Shown: one piece after another, positions 58,992 through 59,629 of the stretch
Layout of the letters: every line of letters starts with the position of its first letter
How positions within the stretch are numbered: position 1 is the first letter of the stretch
Assembly: GCA_964487555.1 (NCBI GenBank)
Contig: CAZART010000017.1
Coordinates: forward strand, 1-59,629
DNA length: 59,629 nt
Reading direction: 5' to 3'
Source: CAZART01 sp964487555
GTDB taxonomy: Bacteria > Bacteroidota > Rhodothermia > Rhodothermales > VXPQ01
The notes under the pieces: generated by a model
Database searches by the model: none
What the model was told of the DNA's origin: nothing
What the model saw: only the letters and a program-made list of their open reading frames with translations
Position numbers and translations under genes: made by a program

Positions 58992-59629
58992 CTACTTTCC
59001 GATACAGAACCGGGAAAAAATTTGATCGAGTACGTCTTCATTCGTGATTTCCCCGGTAATGGCGCCGATCTCGTGCAGCGCCATTCGAAGGTCCAGAGCG
59101 AGTGTGTCGCCGGAGCCTCCGGCCTGCAGAGCGTGCGCTGCCGAGCGAACCGCGTCGAGGGACCGGCGAAGATGCTGCCGATGGCGCTGGTTCGTTACCA
59201 CGTGCGAGGCGTCCGCCTCGCTCAGCGAATCGCTGACGATAGACCGCAGGCGGTCAACGAGCGGCGCCATTTCGCTCTCTTCAACTGCACCGCGGACGGC
59301 GGAAAGTTTCAGCGCGTCAGCCGGTGTGGCGGCGCCGTTGGCGAGATCGCGTTTATTCGCCACCAGTATAACGGGAAGCTGAGCCTGACGTTCTCGCACC
59401 TCCTTAAGGAACGAATGCTCCGCACCGGCCAGTCCGATACACATGTCATACACATATATCAACACATCGCTCCGTTCGATGGACTGCTCCGCCCGCCGGA
59501 CGCCCTCTGCCTCCACGGCATCAGCCGTTTCCCGAAGTCCGGCGGTATCCACAAATCGGTATAGTACGCCGCCAATTTCCGCCTCGGCCTCGATCTCGTC
59601 GCGCGTAGTGCCGGGTGTGGAACTGACAA
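58992..59629 (-). CDS. mnmE: tRNA uridine 5-carboxymethylaminomethyl modification GTPase MnmE, C-terminal fragment
   Basis: The last 211 codons; the gene runs off the right edge, so the start and the N-terminal folate-binding domain are missing. The G domain shows G2 as SSTPGTTRDEI, G3 DTAGLRET and G4 VANKRD. The C-terminal helical domain ends in IFSRFCIGK, with the conserved CxGK tail essential for tRNA modification. MnmE partners MnmG, encoded immediately downstream, in cmnm5 modification of U34. No functional anomaly is seen in the visible part. Confidence 0.94.
   Translation of the reverse strand, partial: VSSTPGTTRDEIEAEAEIGGVLYRFVDTAGLRETADAVEAEGVRRAEQSIERSDVLIYVYDMCIGLAGAEHSFLKEVRERQAQLPVILVANKRDLANGAATPADALKLSAVRGAVEESEMAPLVDRLRSIVSDSLSEADASHVVTNQRHRQHLRRSLDAVRSAAHALQAGGSGDTLALDLRMALHEIGAITGEITNEDVLDQIFSRFCIGK

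Noticed and set aside
1..59629. CRISPR arrays, insertion sequences, prophage or toxin-antitoxin genes
   Set aside because: No regularly spaced repeats, transposase, integrase, phage structural protein or toxin-antitoxin pair was recognised in any reading frame that I judged real.

Overview
The window reads as a piece of a draft chromosome from a Bacteroidota bacterium, most probably of the Rhodothermia (Rhodothermales) lineage. This rests on three things. Alternative complex III genes (actABCDEF) run directly into a caa3-type cytochrome c oxidase, the arrangement known from Rhodothermus marinus. The oxidase subunit I carries the 'YS' helix-VI signature (YSHPAVY) of A2-type oxidases. At least three intergenic regions carry Bacteroidota-style promoters (TTTG/TTG about 19-20 nt before TAnnTTG). 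The placement is inference; no rRNA gene is present. A 100-N gap flanked by a 55-bp duplication shows that this is a scaffolded assembly.

Layout. 1-885 (minus): start of the cell-division (mra/dcw) operon, mraZ then rsmH (cut by the window edge), with a promoter and tandem MraZ boxes. 1214-7104: an SDR oxidoreductase (plus), then a beta-hydroxyacid dehydrogenase, CTP synthase, a SAM methyltransferase and a GT4 glycosyltransferase (all minus). 7176-19389 (minus): a 12-kb respiratory operon, actA-actB-actC-actD-actE-actF, an unnamed membrane protein, then coxB-coxA-coxC-coxD. Several genes overlap by ATGA. Together they encode a quinol:cytochrome c oxidoreductase and the terminal oxidase that receives its electrons. 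19540-28575 (minus): GT2 glycosyltransferase, gyrB, an unknown helical protein, a CBS-ACT protein, hflX, a membrane protein and a BatA-like VWA protein. 28860-31739 (plus): uvrA, followed by the assembly gap.

32157-46180 is envelope- and glycoconjugate-flavoured: two GT4 glycosyltransferases, an RND/MMPL-type exporter with a DUF3047 protein and a polytopic membrane protein, and then a plus-strand run of six genes. That run holds a small membrane-anchored protein, an HTTM/VKGC-like membrane protein, a class I methyltransferase, a TylF-type methyltransferase and a second HTTM-like protein, and ends tail-to-tail with another GT4. The small protein and the C-terminus of the second HTTM-like protein share a signature, EF(W/Y)PF(S/T)xxxMFS, so the same two-part module seems to occur once split and once fused. 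This is the best candidate here for an undescribed system. A MaoC-type hydratase follows.

46234-59629 is housekeeping of the type often found near the replication origin: an M48 lipoprotein protease, recF, murQ, mfd, a beta-propeller lipoprotein, a WYL regulator, rsmG, mnmG and mnmE (cut by the right edge). Two perfect 16-bp parS sites (TGTTTCACGTGAAACA) lie 2.5 kb apart on either side of recF-murQ. With gyrB, recF and mnmE-mnmG-rsmG nearby, this points to an origin-proximal centromere region, although no DnaA-box cluster or dnaA is visible. I saw no tRNA, rRNA, CRISPR array, insertion sequence or prophage gene.
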